A DNA stretch of 64,000 nucleotides from Deferribacteraceae bacterium. Lineage in GTDB: Bacteria > Chrysiogenota > Deferribacteres > Deferribacterales > Deferrivibrionaceae. Of the stretch, positions 8,644 through 17,153 are shown piece after piece (the first letter of the stretch is position 1; every line of letters starts with the position of its first letter). The translations under genes and the position numbers were made by a program. The stretch lies in the NCBI GenBank assembly GCA_020054865.1, contig JAIHAR010000005.1:20400-84399 (forward strand), given 5' to 3'. Under the pieces are notes generated by a model that had not been told where the DNA came from, did not search any database, and saw only the letters and a program-made list of their open reading frames with translations.

Positions 8644-9489
8644 TCATTCTTTTGCTACAATATTTTCCAAAAAATTTGCACTGTTATATAAATCTTGCAA
8701 TTTTAAAACCTTTACAGCTTCAGATACTTCATCGCTCAAATTTGTAAAAATCTTCTTTTGCACAACTTTTTTATTTATCAGCTTCAGCCAAGGTTTTTGT
8801 CCAAAAAGTTTCACAATATCTAAGGCTTCAAAATACTCATTTTCATAATATAAATAATCAAATACTGCACATAAAAGTGCATAATCCTCTTCCACGTCAA
8901 GTGTAATTCTAATATCTGGTGCAGTTAAATATTGTGGAGCTTCAATAGATGATATGTTAAACTTATCTTTATTCGTGGTATGTATATAAGGGCATACATG
9001 CTCTCTTTCAAATATTTCTTTAGCTTCAAAATATGCCTTTTCAAGTGCATCAAAAGAGATTACTTCAACATCTAAACCATGAGGGAAAGCCCTTTTAATC
9101 GTGTTAGATGTATAATCTGCATTTTCATTTAAGTGTTTTTCAACTGCTAAATCAATAATATTCCAATCTATACAAGGGCAATCGGAAGTTACTCTGACTA
9201 TTGCATCAAGATTATTTTCCTTAGCAGACAGATAATATCTGCTCAACACATCATCTTTACTCCCCTTAAACCATCTTACATTTTCTTTGTCAGCTATTTT
9301 TACAATTTCCTCATCTTCACTATCTGTAGTTGTTGCAATTATCACTTCATCTAATGATTGTGCTTTTAATACTCTTCTAATAACTTGCTGTAAAACAGTA
9401 ATATCACTATCAAAAGGTAGCGATTTTAAAATCTTTTTTGGCAGCCTAGTAGATGATGTCCTTGCCTGAATTATTGCTCCTACTTTCAT
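8644..9489 (-). CDS. pseF: CMP-pseudaminic acid cytidylyltransferase (SpsF-like nucleotidyltransferase)
   Basis: Activates pseudaminic acid with CTP for transfer to flagellin. The 281-residue protein starts with the nucleotidyltransferase signature IIQARTSSTRLPKKIL and continues with VIIATTTDSEDE and VRVTSDCPCIDW (metal-binding acidic site), the pattern of the SpsF/cytidylyltransferase family. The C-terminal part (LDVEEDYALLCAVFDYLY) is also typical. The pseC stop overlaps its start by 4 bp. About 83 bp separate its stop from the vapB start, the only sizeable gap inside the operon. The substrate is assigned from the neighbours. Confidence 0.8.
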   Translation of the reverse strand: MKVGAIIQARTSSTRLPKKILKSLPFDSDITVLQQVIRRVLKAQSLDEVIIATTTDSEDEEIVKIADKENVRWFKGSKDDVLSRYYLSAKENNLDAIVRVTSDCPCIDWNIIDLAVEKHLNENADYTSNTIKRAFPHGLDVEVISFDALEKAYFEAKEIFEREHVCPYIHTTNKDKFNISSIEAPQYLTAPDIRITLDVEEDYALLCAVFDYLYYENEYFEALDIVKLFGQKPWLKLINKKVVQKKIFTNLSDEVSEAVKVLKLQDLYNSANFLENIVAKE

Positions 9490-10706
9490 AAAGATTCAAA
9501 CACCTCTTGCACTTTATTCACTACAAAATCAAGTTCCTCATTAGTCATCCCGGGGTAAATCGGCAAACTTATCTCACTTCTATAAAATTCTTCGGCCTTT
9601 GGACATAATCCATTTTCGTAACCAAGATCTTGATAAAACGGGTGAAAATATACAGGGATATAATGCACCTGGACACCAACACCACATTCTCTTAATTTAT
9701 TAAATAGTTCACGTTTTTTTTGTTTCAAGCTGTCTTTAAGCTTTATAGGATATAAGTGATAACTGTTATACGCATACTCCTTTTCAACAGGCAATTCAAA
9801 ATATGGATTGTTAACAAAAATTTCATTATACTTTTGCACAATACCTCTTCTCTTTTCAACAAAACTATCAAGTTTTTTCAGCTGACTTACCCCCAAAGCC
9901 GCCTGAATATCGGTCATTCGATAATTATACCCCAAAAGTTGCATTTCATAATACCACTCACCCACAAACGTTGAACTTTGAACGTTGAACTTTGAACTAT
10001 CTTTTGTAATTCCATGATTTCTAAACATCAGCAGCTTTTCATAATATTCTTGCTTATTTGTCAAAACTGCTCCACCTTCGCCCGTTGTAATATGTTTTAC
10101 CGGGTGAAAGCTAAACACAGTCATATCTGAGAATTGACAAGACCCCACATTGAACGTTGAACGTTGAACTTTATACCTTGCCCCTAATGCATGACAAGCA
10201 TCTTCTATAACTTTTAAATTATACTTGTCAGCAAGCTCTTTTATTTTTTTCATATCACAAGGCTGTCCAGCGTAATGAATAGGAACAATTAGTTTTGTCT
10301 TATCCGTAATTTTGCTTTCTATTTTTTCACAATCAATATTCCCAGTATTTTCCTCAATATCTACAAATACAGGCCTTGCACCTAAATATAAACCGGCATT
10401 ACTTGTCGCAGCAAAAGTCATCGGTGAAGTTATAAACTCATCATCTTTTGTTAGTCCTGCAGCAAAATAAGCTCCATGTAAAGCAGACGTTCCACTGTTA
10501 AACGTTACAGCATACTTTACACCACAATATTCTGCCAATTTTTCTTCAAATTCCTTTATCTTTGGACCCTGAGTGATAAAATCTGACTTTAACACTTCAA
10601 CAACAGCCTGTATATCATCGTTGTCTATAGATTGTTTTCCGTAGGGGACTGCTCTGGGATTTGACGCTTTGATGTTTTGATGTTTTGATGTTTTATTTAT
10701 TTTCAT
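9486..10706 (-). CDS. pseC: UDP-4-amino-4,6-dideoxy-N-acetyl-beta-L-altrosamine transaminase, with microrepeat-encoded insertions
   Basis: PLP-dependent aminotransferase (DegT/DnrJ/EryC1 family) acting after PseB. The core is intact: VPYGKQSIDNDD at the N-terminus, NSGTSALHGAYFAAGL for PLP binding, VIEDACHALGA near residue 165, and the catalytic Lys in FSFHPVKHITTGEGG near residue 210. It has 406 residues, slightly long. The first 20 residues are an extra leader encoded largely by three 8-bp repeats. Two surface-loop positions carry insertions (VQRSTFNV and KFNVQSSTF) encoded by tandem heptamers. No alternative start removes the leader. It overlaps the four-helix-bundle gene upstream by 14 bp and pseF downstream by 4 bp. 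Confidence 0.87.
   Translation of the reverse strand: MKINKTSKHQNIKASNPRAVPYGKQSIDNDDIQAVVEVLKSDFITQGPKIKEFEEKLAEYCGVKYAVTFNSGTSALHGAYFAAGLTKDDEFITSPMTFAATSNAGLYLGARPVFVDIEENTGNIDCEKIESKITDKTKLIVPIHYAGQPCDMKKIKELADKYNLKVIEDACHALGARYKVQRSTFNVGSCQFSDMTVFSFHPVKHITTGEGGAVLTNKQEYYEKLLMFRNHGITKDSSKFNVQSSTFVGEWYYEMQLLGYNYRMTDIQAALGVSQLKKLDSFVEKRRGIVQKYNEIFVNNPYFELPVEKEYAYNSYHLYPIKLKDSLKQKKRELFNKLRECGVGVQVHYIPVYFHPFYQDLGYENGLCPKAEEFYRSEISLPIYPGMTNEELDFVVNKVQEVFESL
9971..9998. repeat. Tandem heptamer repeat, 4 copies, inside pseC
   Basis: Four consecutive 7-mers TTGAAC(T/G) on the plus strand. They encode the loop KFNVQSSTF in PseC in place of an ordinary loop. The array is 28 bp, so gain or loss of one copy would shift the frame. 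Confidence 0.85.
10150..10170. repeat. Tandem heptamer repeat, 3 copies, inside pseC
   Basis: Three 7-mers TTGAAC(G/T), the same unit as the array at 9971, about 150 bp away in the same gene. They encode VQRSTFN between conserved ALGARYK and GSCQFSD segments, where relatives have only a short loop. Confidence 0.85.
10671..10694. repeat. Tandem octamer repeat, 3 copies, at the 5' end of pseC
   Basis: Three perfect copies of GATGTTTT (plus strand) that start 13 bp into the pseC coding region and give the leader TSKHQNIK. A change of one copy (8 bp) would put pseC out of frame just after its start codon. The stop codon of the upstream gene lies in the same stretch. Confidence 0.88.
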
Positions 10707-11058
10707 CGTGATACCTTATAAAATTTGTAATCATTCCTGCTAATCTTTGGCAAATACTTTCAATTTTATCAAATTCACCCAATTTCAGATAATTAAGTTC
10801 CTTAGCTATTTCTATTTGTGTTTGCAATTCGCTTAATGAACCTTTAGAAATATATAAAAACCTTATAAAATCTTTTTTAGTATTTCTTTCATAACCTTCT
10901 GCTATATTAGAAGGAATAGAAACAGCAGTCCTTCTTACTTGATCTCTTAAATTAAAATCTTTTTTAAACAACTCATTTTCAGTTATTCTGTATATATAAA
11001 CAGCCAAATCTTTCGATATCTTCCAAATTTCTAAATCTCTAAAAGTAGTTAAACTCAT
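10693..11058 (-). CDS. Four-helix-bundle protein (23S rRNA intervening-sequence protein family)
   Basis: A 121-residue protein of the family first found inside 23S rRNA intervening sequences and now known as a free-standing four-helix bundle. Signature segments are FRDLEIWKISKDLAVYIYR at the N-terminus, DQVRRTAVSIPSNIAEGYER in the middle and FLYISKGSLSELQTQIEIA. The molecular function of the family is unsettled; some relatives are accessory proteins of diversity-generating retroelements. Here it lies between pseB and pseC, bordered on both sides by short tandem repeats, with no rRNA or reverse transcriptase nearby. This suggests it arrived as an insert. Confidence 0.88.
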   Translation of the reverse strand: MSLTTFRDLEIWKISKDLAVYIYRITENELFKKDFNLRDQVRRTAVSIPSNIAEGYERNTKKDFIRFLYISKGSLSELQTQIEIAKELNYLKLGEFDKIESICQRLAGMITNFIRYHDENK

Positions 11059-11070
11059 AATCTTACACCC

Positions 11071-11110
11071 TCACAACTCCATCACCTCATAACTCCATAA
11101 CTTCACAACT
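11071..11110. repeat. Degenerate octamer repeat, 5 copies, at the pseB 3' end
   Basis: Five 8-bp units of the form (T/C)CA(C/T)AACT or close variants on the plus strand. The pseB stop codon (11103-11105) lies inside the last unit. The array fills the gap to the four-helix-bundle gene. Confidence 0.8.
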
Positions 11111-12086
11111 CTAAGCCACTTATTATCTCTAATAACTCATCTTTCGTTAACCACCAACTATTATTGTCACTCCTATAAGAAAATCCTTCAGGCAATTCTT
11201 TCCCACCGTTGCCAAAATCTTTTGGTGCTTGCCAATTCAAAAATTCAGGGATAATCCTATAATGGTCATCATACTCTCTGGTGTGTCTTGCATCGTCTTC
11301 AGGAATCATTACTTCATGCATTTTCTCTCCGGGTCTTATCCCTACTTCCTCTATATCTGCCTGAGGCGCAATGGCTCGAGCAAAATCTTCCATCCTCATA
11401 CTCGGAATTTTCGGAACAAATATTTCACCACCCGTCATATATTTAAATGCCTTTAACACAAGCTCGACTGCTTGTGGCAAGGTAATCCAAAATCTTGTCA
11501 TATCTTTATGAGTTATAGTTAATTTGCCTTCCTCTTTTTGCTTTAAAAAAAGTGGCAGCACCGAGCCACGACTTCCCAAAACATTTCCGTATCTCACCAC
11601 CGCAAACCTTGTAACTCTGCCTCCGGCATATGAATTTCCAGCCACGAAAAGTTTATCAGAGCAAAGTTTTGTTGCACCATAAAGATTTAATGGATTTGCA
11701 GCTTTGTCTGTAGAAAGAGCAATCACTTTTTTTACACCGTTATCAATGCAGGCCTCAATTACATTTTGAGCACCCAATATATTTGTCTTTATTGTTTCAA
11801 ATGGGTTGTATTCCCCAGCAGGCACCTGTTTTAAGGCAGCGGCATGTATTACATAGTCTATTCCATAAAATGCTCTGTAGAGTCTGTCCTTATCCCTCAC
11901 ATCACCAAGAAAAAACCTCAGTCTTTTATCATGCCCAAACTCACTTTTCATTTGATATTGTTTAAACTCATCTCTACTTAAAATTACTACCCTCTTAGGG
12001 TTAAAATTCTCAAGAACATACTTTACAAAACACTTCCCAAATGAGCCTGTGCCACCAGTTATCAAAACATTTGCACCATTAAACAT
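11103..12086 (-). CDS. pseB: UDP-N-acetylglucosamine 4,6-dehydratase (inverting)
   Basis: First enzyme of pseudaminic acid synthesis, an NAD(P)-dependent short-chain dehydrogenase-like enzyme that dehydrates and epimerises UDP-GlcNAc. The 327-residue protein has the Rossmann motif ITGGTGSFGK at residues 9-18, the ALSTDKAANPLNLYGATKL segment near residue 123 with the modified catalytic triad of this family (YGATK), and IRPGEKMHEVMI near residue 255. A GGAGG lies seven bases before the ATG. It is the first gene of the pse operon. A possible -10 box TATAAT lies at 12120-12125 on the minus strand, with no clear -35. Confidence 0.92.
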   Translation of the reverse strand: MFNGANVLITGGTGSFGKCFVKYVLENFNPKRVVILSRDEFKQYQMKSEFGHDKRLRFFLGDVRDKDRLYRAFYGIDYVIHAAALKQVPAGEYNPFETIKTNILGAQNVIEACIDNGVKKVIALSTDKAANPLNLYGATKLCSDKLFVAGNSYAGGRVTRFAVVRYGNVLGSRGSVLPLFLKQKEEGKLTITHKDMTRFWITLPQAVELVLKAFKYMTGGEIFVPKIPSMRMEDFARAIAPQADIEEVGIRPGEKMHEVMIPEDDARHTREYDDHYRIIPEFLNWQAPKDFGNGGKELPEGFSYRSDNNSWWLTKDELLEIISGLEL

Positions 12087-12154
12087 GTTTCCTCCAGAAG
12101 AAACTTTTTCCCATTTGCCATTATATTGTAAATGAATATCAATTTTTGTGCCAT

Positions 12155-12179
12155 AAAAAAAGGGGCGTGAAGCCCCTTT
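12155..12179 (-). terminator. Rho-independent terminator after the flagellin/DUF2292 transcript
   Basis: Eight-bp stem AAAGGGGC / GCCCCTTT (12159-12166 with 12172-12179), 5-nt loop, followed on the minus strand by a run of U. It overlaps the stop of the small gene and separates it from pseB. Confidence 0.85.
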
Positions 12180-12339
12180 AAATTTTTATGCTCTCTGTTT
12201 TCTTGACAATTGTCACCTTCCCGGCTTCAAATTTTACTTCCAGCGACCCATAATATTGATTCTGAAACATATCTCTCAAAATTTCATACAATTTTGTTAG
12301 TTGCGATTTATCATTGTTTTTCATATTTACAGCAGCCAT
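12178..12339 (-). CDS. Small DUF2292 (YezD-like) protein
   Basis: A 53-residue protein. A strong GGAGG precedes the ATG at 12339. The C-terminal half QYYGSLEVKFEAGKVTIVKK followed by TESIKI matches the pattern of the DUF2292 family (YGS-hydrophobic-x-DGK-hydrophobic-EK-T-E). The N-terminal half is a short helix (KSQLTKLYEILRDMF). It follows the flagellin gene by 46 bp on the same strand and ends in a terminator, so it is probably expressed from the flagellin promoter. The function of the family is unknown to me. Confidence 0.72.
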   Translation of the reverse strand: MAAVNMKNNDKSQLTKLYEILRDMFQNQYYGSLEVKFEAGKVTIVKKTESIKI

Positions 12340-12385
12340 AATTTACCTCCATGTAAAGTTATTTCACAATCCTTGTGATTTTAAA

Positions 12386-14653
12386 TTAACCCTGTAAAAG
12401 CTGTAATGCCATCTGTGGTACCTGATTTGCCTGTGCAAGCATTGCAGTACCTGCCTGACTTAAAATCTGGCTTCTTGTAAACTGTGACATTTCTTCAGCC
12501 ATATCAAGGTCTCTAATTCTTGATTCGCTTGCAGTCATATTTTCATGGGCAACACTCAAGTTTGCAATTGTATGCTCAAGTCTGTTAATCTGAGCACCAA
12601 TAGTAGCTCTAATTGTAACTACCTGAGTAAGGGCCCTGTCGATGTCAGGAATAGCCTTCTGAGCCAACTTTTGAGAAACAATCAAAGTATTCTCAAGCCC
12701 AAGACCTTTAACATCAAGCTGAGGAATAGATACTGCAAGTGTCTGCCCCTGATTTGGCCCTATCTGTAAATCGGTTGAATTATCAACTACATGGAGGAAA
12801 TATTCATTTGAAGATGTATTTTCTTTAAATTTTATGGTTTCACTTGTTGAATCCCAGTAAGACTCAACTGTAGCCCTGGAATCAATGACAAGTTCCACAC
12901 CTTGAATGACGCCATTTACCCTGTCATTGCCAGTTTCATCCACACCTATCAAATCTCCGGTATGAGCATCTTTAATCGTCACAAGTGTTGTATTACCAAC
13001 TGATTCCTGAATTTCTGCCAGAGAAAGTGCATCAATAAGTCTCTGATCACCACTGAAAGCTATTTCACCAAGCTCACCGGTCAATGCAGTCTGGATTACA
13101 AAAGTACCTTTTACAGTCCTGTTGCCATTATCACTTGGCACAGAAACATAGTCTACAAGGTGCGAATTTACCTGCTCATCTGTTGAGCCAAGACCAAGCT
13201 CATTTACCAGTGCATCAGTCAATTTTGTCTCAAAATCGCTGATAGTATCATCCCCCTCAAGGTAGATTGTGGCACTTTTTCCATTACCCCAGATTGTAAG
13301 CTCCTGTTTATTTTCAAACAGGTTATTGCCATCAGCATCGATAAACCTTTCAATATCCTTTAATTTTGTAGTCGTTGTGGCAGCCTCACCACCACCGGCG
13401 ATATGAAGTGTGCCAAAACCTGAGTTAATCGTACCATCAGTTTTTCCAAATACAATATCCAGACTTCCAATATTTAAATTACCAGTCTGTTCATCCAAGT
13501 CAGCAAGATATATAGTCTTGGTTATCTCTTCAGAAGTAGAAGCAAGTGAATTTGCAGCTGTAAAGTTAATTGTTATTTCCTGCTTTTGCCCTGAAGGCCC
13601 ATCAGTTATTCCAACAGCACCTTGACCTTGGTTATTTGGTGTTATTCCCCTTGAAACAGAAAATAAAAATCTATCCCCAGTTTGAAATCTTCCTGTTGCA
13701 GATACAGTAAATCCAGCAGTTGTAGTTATACCACCGTCTGATATATCCGTATCAGTGCTTGAGCCTAGCAATTCACCTGTAATTGCACTGTAAAAATAAG
13801 TAATTGCCGCCGAACCGCTATCACCTGTGATCTCTACCAGAGCATATCCGTCAAAAGTAAGACCTGAAATTGTCGCATTTCCGATAGTCCCAGCAGAACC
13901 TGGCTGCAAGAAGGAGCCTATAGTAGCAACAGCAGAACTTGTTGTTACACCTGATCCATGTAGTATCAGTGTATAGTCATTATCTCCTGTTTCCCATAAT
14001 GATGTAGGATTACTAACTTTGGATATATTTGTGTCATCAGTGGCATTTGCAGTACTGTCAGCATACTCCGCACCAATCTTACCTTCCTGAAGCGTCATAA
14101 TGTCACTTTTAAATATCTGGCTCTGGCCTATTTTGTTTGCCTCAAAAGTTATCTCATAGTTTGCTTCAGCCACATTGCCTCTGATAAGCGCACTTATTTT
14201 GTTGCTGCTTGCCGACCAGAGTGCCGTGCCATCTCCATTTAACAACTTTTTGGTGTTAAACTCTGTTGCGGTAGAAATCCTGTTAATTTCCGCCTTGAGC
14301 TGCTCTACCTCTTTTTGAAGCTCCACCCTGTCATTTGAAGTATAAGTACCGTTTGCAGCTTGCACTGCCAATTCACGCATCCTTTGAAGCATTGAAGATA
14401 CTTCACCAAGAGCACCTTCAGCCGTCTGGAGCATAGAAATACCGTCCTGAGCATTCATCATTGCCCTTTTCAGGCCGCTGATTTGTCCACGCAATTTTTC
14501 AGAAATTGCCATACCTGAAGCATCATCTGCTGCGTGATTAATTCTGAGCCCACTTGATAATCTTTCGAGGGATTTACCGAGTGCGGACTGTGTCCCGCCA
14601 AGATGCCTTTGAGAATTCAAAGACATGATGTTGTTGTAAATTGATAAACTCAT
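12386..14653 (-). CDS. fliC: Flagellin with a very large central domain
   Basis: Filament subunit secreted through the flagellar type III apparatus. The conserved D0/D1 ends are clear: [20 protein letters not shown] and [20 protein letters not shown] in the first 110 residues, and [20 protein letters not shown] with [10 protein letters not shown] at the C-terminus. At 755 residues it is far longer than the usual 270-500. The extra length is a central block (about residues 170-660) rich in Ser, Thr, Gly and Asn, which suits surface exposure and O-glycosylation by the neighbouring pseudaminic acid system. An AAGGAGG lies five bases before the ATG. Transcription comes from a FliA promoter. Confidence 0.93.
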   Translation of the reverse strand: MSLSIYNNIMSLNSQRHLGGTQSALGKSLERLSSGLRINHAADDASGMAISEKLRGQISGLKRAMMNAQDGISMLQTAEGALGEVSSMLQRMRELAVQAANGTYTSNDRVELQKEVEQLKAEINRISTATEFNTKKLLNGDGTALWSASSNKISALIRGNVAEANYEITFEANKIGQSQIFKSDIMTLQEGKIGAEYADSTANATDDTNISKVSNPTSLWETGDNDYTLILHGSGVTTSSAVATIGSFLQPGSAGTIGNATISGLTFDGYALVEITGDSGSAAITYFYSAITGELLGSSTDTDISDGGITTTAGFTVSATGRFQTGDRFLFSVSRGITPNNQGQGAVGITDGPSGQKQEITINFTAANSLASTSEEITKTIYLADLDEQTGNLNIGSLDIVFGKTDGTINSGFGTLHIAGGGEAATTTTKLKDIERFIDADGNNLFENKQELTIWGNGKSATIYLEGDDTISDFETKLTDALVNELGLGSTDEQVNSHLVDYVSVPSDNGNRTVKGTFVIQTALTGELGEIAFSGDQRLIDALSLAEIQESVGNTTLVTIKDAHTGDLIGVDETGNDRVNGVIQGVELVIDSRATVESYWDSTSETIKFKENTSSNEYFLHVVDNSTDLQIGPNQGQTLAVSIPQLDVKGLGLENTLIVSQKLAQKAIPDIDRALTQVVTIRATIGAQINRLEHTIANLSVAHENMTASESRIRDLDMAEEMSQFTRSQILSQAGTAMLAQANQVPQMALQLLQG

Positions 14654-14703
14654 TTTATCCTCCTTGATTTTTTCAATAGAGGTTTACCCTATTAAATTTT
14701 CCT

Positions 14704-14719
14704 GACGCTTCCCTGCGTC
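14704..14719 (-). promoter_or_regulatory. Leader hairpin of the flagellin mRNA, CsrA-site-like
   Basis: On the minus strand GACGC-AGGGAA-GCGTC forms a 5-bp stem presenting AGGGA in the loop, about 50 nt before the flagellin start. A second GGA lies in the Shine-Dalgarno sequence. This two-site arrangement is what CsrA binds in the hag leader of Bacillus subtilis. CsrA control here is an inference. Confidence 0.45.
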
Positions 14720-14727
14720 TGGGGAAA

Positions 14728-14755
14728 TTATCGGCAACAAGTAAACTTTTCTTTA
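14728..14755 (-). promoter_or_regulatory. FliA (sigma-28) promoter of the flagellin gene
   Basis: Minus strand: TAAA (14752-14755), 16-bp spacer, GCCGATAA (14728-14735). The -10 element is a perfect match to the sigma-28 consensus. The predicted leader is about 65 nt. It points away from the divergent nicotinate phosphoribosyltransferase gene. Confidence 0.85.
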
Positions 14756-14822
14756 GAAAAAATTTGCATATTTATTTTTTTTCACTAAAAAAGTGGTATA
14801 ATTAATATGATTGGAGAAAAAA

Positions 14823-15995
14823 ATGGCCAAATTTGACATTGCATTACCCGAAGATATACTTGCCGGAAAAACTACAGACATATATTTTCTTCGAACTGAA
14901 GAAGTCTTAAGAAAAGCACATATCAACAAAAAAGTTACAATGGAAATTGCCCAAAAAGGGATGCCGGAAGAATACCCTTTTGGAATATTCACCGGGCTTT
15001 CCAACGTGTTGGAGCTGCTTGAAGGTAAACCGGTAGATATATACGCAATCGAAGAAGGGAGTGTATTTTTTGAAAATACCCCTGTCTTATCTATTGTAGG
15101 AAACTATCTTGATTTTGGAGTTTACGAAACGGCAATTTTGGGATTTATCTGCCACGCCTCAGGAATCACAACAAAGGCATCCAAATGTAAATTGGCAGCA
15201 AAAGGTAAGACAGTCCTCAGCTTTGGTGCAAGAAGGGCTCATCCTGCCATAAGTGGTATGATTGATAAATACGCTTACATCGGGGGATGTGATGGTTTTT
15301 CTGTCCTTTTTGCAGAAGAACTAATCGGCAAAAAGGCAAGCGGTACAATACCCCATGCGTTGATTTTACAAGTAGGGGATACAACAGAGACTATGAAACT
15401 GTTCAACATGTACATAGATAAATCAGTGCCAAGAATTGCCCTTATTGACACTTTTAACGATGAAAAATTTGAGACATTAAATGTTGCAAATGCTTTAAAG
15501 CAAGATATAAGTGGGGTAAGACTTGATACTCCCGGTTCAAGAAGAGGTGACTTGAAAAAAATTGCCCAAGAAATCAGATGGGAACTTGATATCAGAGGAT
15601 TCAAACATGTAAAACTTTTTGCAAGCGGTGGTCTTGATGAAAAAAAGCTAACAGAGCTTTCAGACATAATTGACGGATTTGGAGTGGGCACGAGTATTTC
15701 AAATGCAAAGATAATGGATTTTTCAATGGATATTGTAGAAATAGATGGTAAGCCCTTTAGTAAAAAAGGAAAAATGTCAGGATTTAAATATGCTTACTCA
15801 TGTTCCAAATGTTTGCGGCAGTCATTTAGTATTCATGAAAATGACAGCAAAATCTGTCCAGACTGTAATTTGAAAATGACTCTGATTACAAAAAAATTTA
15901 TGGAAAATGGGAAGATAATTACAAATCTACCATCTGTTGAAGAAATAAAAAATAAAATCATTAATAAGTTTGACTTATTGAAGAAATTTTGTTGA
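14823..15995 (+). CDS. pncB: Nicotinate phosphoribosyltransferase
   Basis: Salvages nicotinate into NAD by forming nicotinate mononucleotide. Family segments include FGARRAHPAISGMIDKYAYI near residue 140, LIDTFNDEK near 216, VRLDTPGSRRGDL near 237 and the phosphate-binding FASGGLDE near 268. The C-terminus carries a CxxC...CxxC zinc ribbon (YSCSKC and ICPDC), seen in some archaeal-type members. I start at the ATG at 14823, which has GGAG six bases upstream, rather than at the in-frame TTG at 14811 that overlaps that site. A TATAAT box lies at 14797-14802. The promoter region is shared with the divergent flagellin gene. Confidence 0.88.
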   Translation: MAKFDIALPEDILAGKTTDIYFLRTEEVLRKAHINKKVTMEIAQKGMPEEYPFGIFTGLSNVLELLEGKPVDIYAIEEGSVFFENTPVLSIVGNYLDFGVYETAILGFICHASGITTKASKCKLAAKGKTVLSFGARRAHPAISGMIDKYAYIGGCDGFSVLFAEELIGKKASGTIPHALILQVGDTTETMKLFNMYIDKSVPRIALIDTFNDEKFETLNVANALKQDISGVRLDTPGSRRGDLKKIAQEIRWELDIRGFKHVKLFASGGLDEKKLTELSDIIDGFGVGTSISNAKIMDFSMDIVEIDGKPFSKKGKMSGFKYAYSCSKCLRQSFSIHENDSKICPDCNLKMTLITKKFMENGKIITNLPSVEEIKNKIINKFDLLKKFC

Positions 15996-16021
15996 ATTAT
16001 TGATGTTTTTTATATTATAAT
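15992..16021 (+). promoter_or_regulatory. Probable sigma-70 promoter of the hydrogenase operon
   Basis: TTGAAT (15992-15997), 18-bp spacer, TATAAT (16016-16021). It starts at the stop codon of pncB, and the hydrogenase small-subunit ATG follows 28 bp after the -10 box, with GGGAGG in front of the ATG. Confidence 0.5.
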
Positions 16022-16049
16022 ATGTTGTTCTAATTTATGGGAGGTTTAT

Positions 16050-17141
16050 ATGAGCAAATTTCAGAATATTCTTGACAGTTATGGCGTAAGCAGAAGAGAT
16101 TTTCTAAAGTACTGCACAGCGCTTGGGGCTACATTGTCCCTATCCCCTGCTTTGGCTCCAAAAGTTGCTGAGGCAATCGAAAAAGATGACAGACCACCAG
16201 TAATCTGGCTTGAGTTTCAGGATTGTGCGGGAGACTCTGAATCTTTACTAAGATCAAACAGACCAACAGTTGCAGAATTAGTCCTTGACTATTTATCAAT
16301 AGATTACCATGAGACAATTATGGCAGCAGCCGGACACCAGGCTGAGGAAGCACAGAGAGCAACAGTTGAAAAATACAAGGGCAAATATATATGCGTCGTT
16401 GAAGGCTCTATCCCGGTAAATGATGATGGGGTCTATTGTACAATCGGAGGCAAGTCTGCTGTTCAGATACTAAATGAAGTGGGAGGCAATGCTGCATTTG
16501 TAATTGCTGTGGGTACGTGTGCGACATATGGGGGACTTCCTGCTGCTTATCCAAATCCTACAGGGGCAAAACGGGTAAAAGAACTCCTTCCGAACAAAAC
16601 GGTTATAAACCTTCCAGGTTGCCCAATGAATGTGGACAATCTGACAGGGACAATAGTGCACTACCTTCTTTTCGGCGCTCCACCGGTAATGGATAAATTT
16701 TTAAGGCCTAAATTTGCTTACGGCAAAAGAATACATGATAATTGTGAAAGAAGAGGCCATTTTGACGCCGGTCAGTTTGTTAACGCATGGGGTGATGAGG
16801 CGCACAGACAAGGTTGGTGTTTATACAAAATGGGATGTAAAGGACCTGAAACATTCCATAACTGCCCGACTGTCAGATGGAATGAAGGGACAAGCTGGCC
16901 TGTTCAATCAGGGCATGGATGTGTGGGCTGTAGTGAACCGGGCTTTTGGGATACTATGACACCAATATACAACAGGTTGCCTAATATCCCCGGATTTGGT
17001 GTTGAAGCCACAGCCACAAAGATTGGCGCTGCTGTAGTGGGAATATCGGCTGTGGTATTTGGTACGCACGGTATAGTAAGCCTTATCAGAAATAAGGGTA
17101 TGGTCAAAAAAGTAGAGCACGAATTTGAAGATGAAGAGTAG
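16050..17141 (+). CDS. NiFe hydrogenase small subunit, Tat-exported, membrane-anchored
   Basis: Electron-transfer subunit of a group 1 uptake hydrogenase on the outer face of the cytoplasmic membrane. Residues 1-42 form a Tat signal (SRRDFLK at 14-20). Cluster ligands are visible: proximal C59, C157 and C191; distal H229, C232, C257 and C263; medial C272, C291 and C294. The fourth proximal ligand, normally Cys in CxxC, is Asp62 (DCAGD), as in the 3Cys-1Asp proximal clusters described for some hydrogenases such as the actinobacterial-type enzyme of Ralstonia. A C-terminal membrane helix spans about residues 325-346. The large subunit follows 12 bp downstream. No maturation genes are in the window. 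Confidence 0.92.
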   Translation: MSKFQNILDSYGVSRRDFLKYCTALGATLSLSPALAPKVAEAIEKDDRPPVIWLEFQDCAGDSESLLRSNRPTVAELVLDYLSIDYHETIMAAAGHQAEEAQRATVEKYKGKYICVVEGSIPVNDDGVYCTIGGKSAVQILNEVGGNAAFVIAVGTCATYGGLPAAYPNPTGAKRVKELLPNKTVINLPGCPMNVDNLTGTIVHYLLFGAPPVMDKFLRPKFAYGKRIHDNCERRGHFDAGQFVNAWGDEAHRQGWCLYKMGCKGPETFHNCPTVRWNEGTSWPVQSGHGCVGCSEPGFWDTMTPIYNRLPNIPGFGVEATATKIGAAVVGISAVVFGTHGIVSLIRNKGMVKKVEHEFEDEE

Positions 17142-17153
17142 GGAGGATAAAAT

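Noticed and set aside
9971..10170. Heptamer arrays considered as CRISPR or phage attachment repeats
   Set aside because: Units are 7 bp, directly adjacent without spacers and inside a coding frame.
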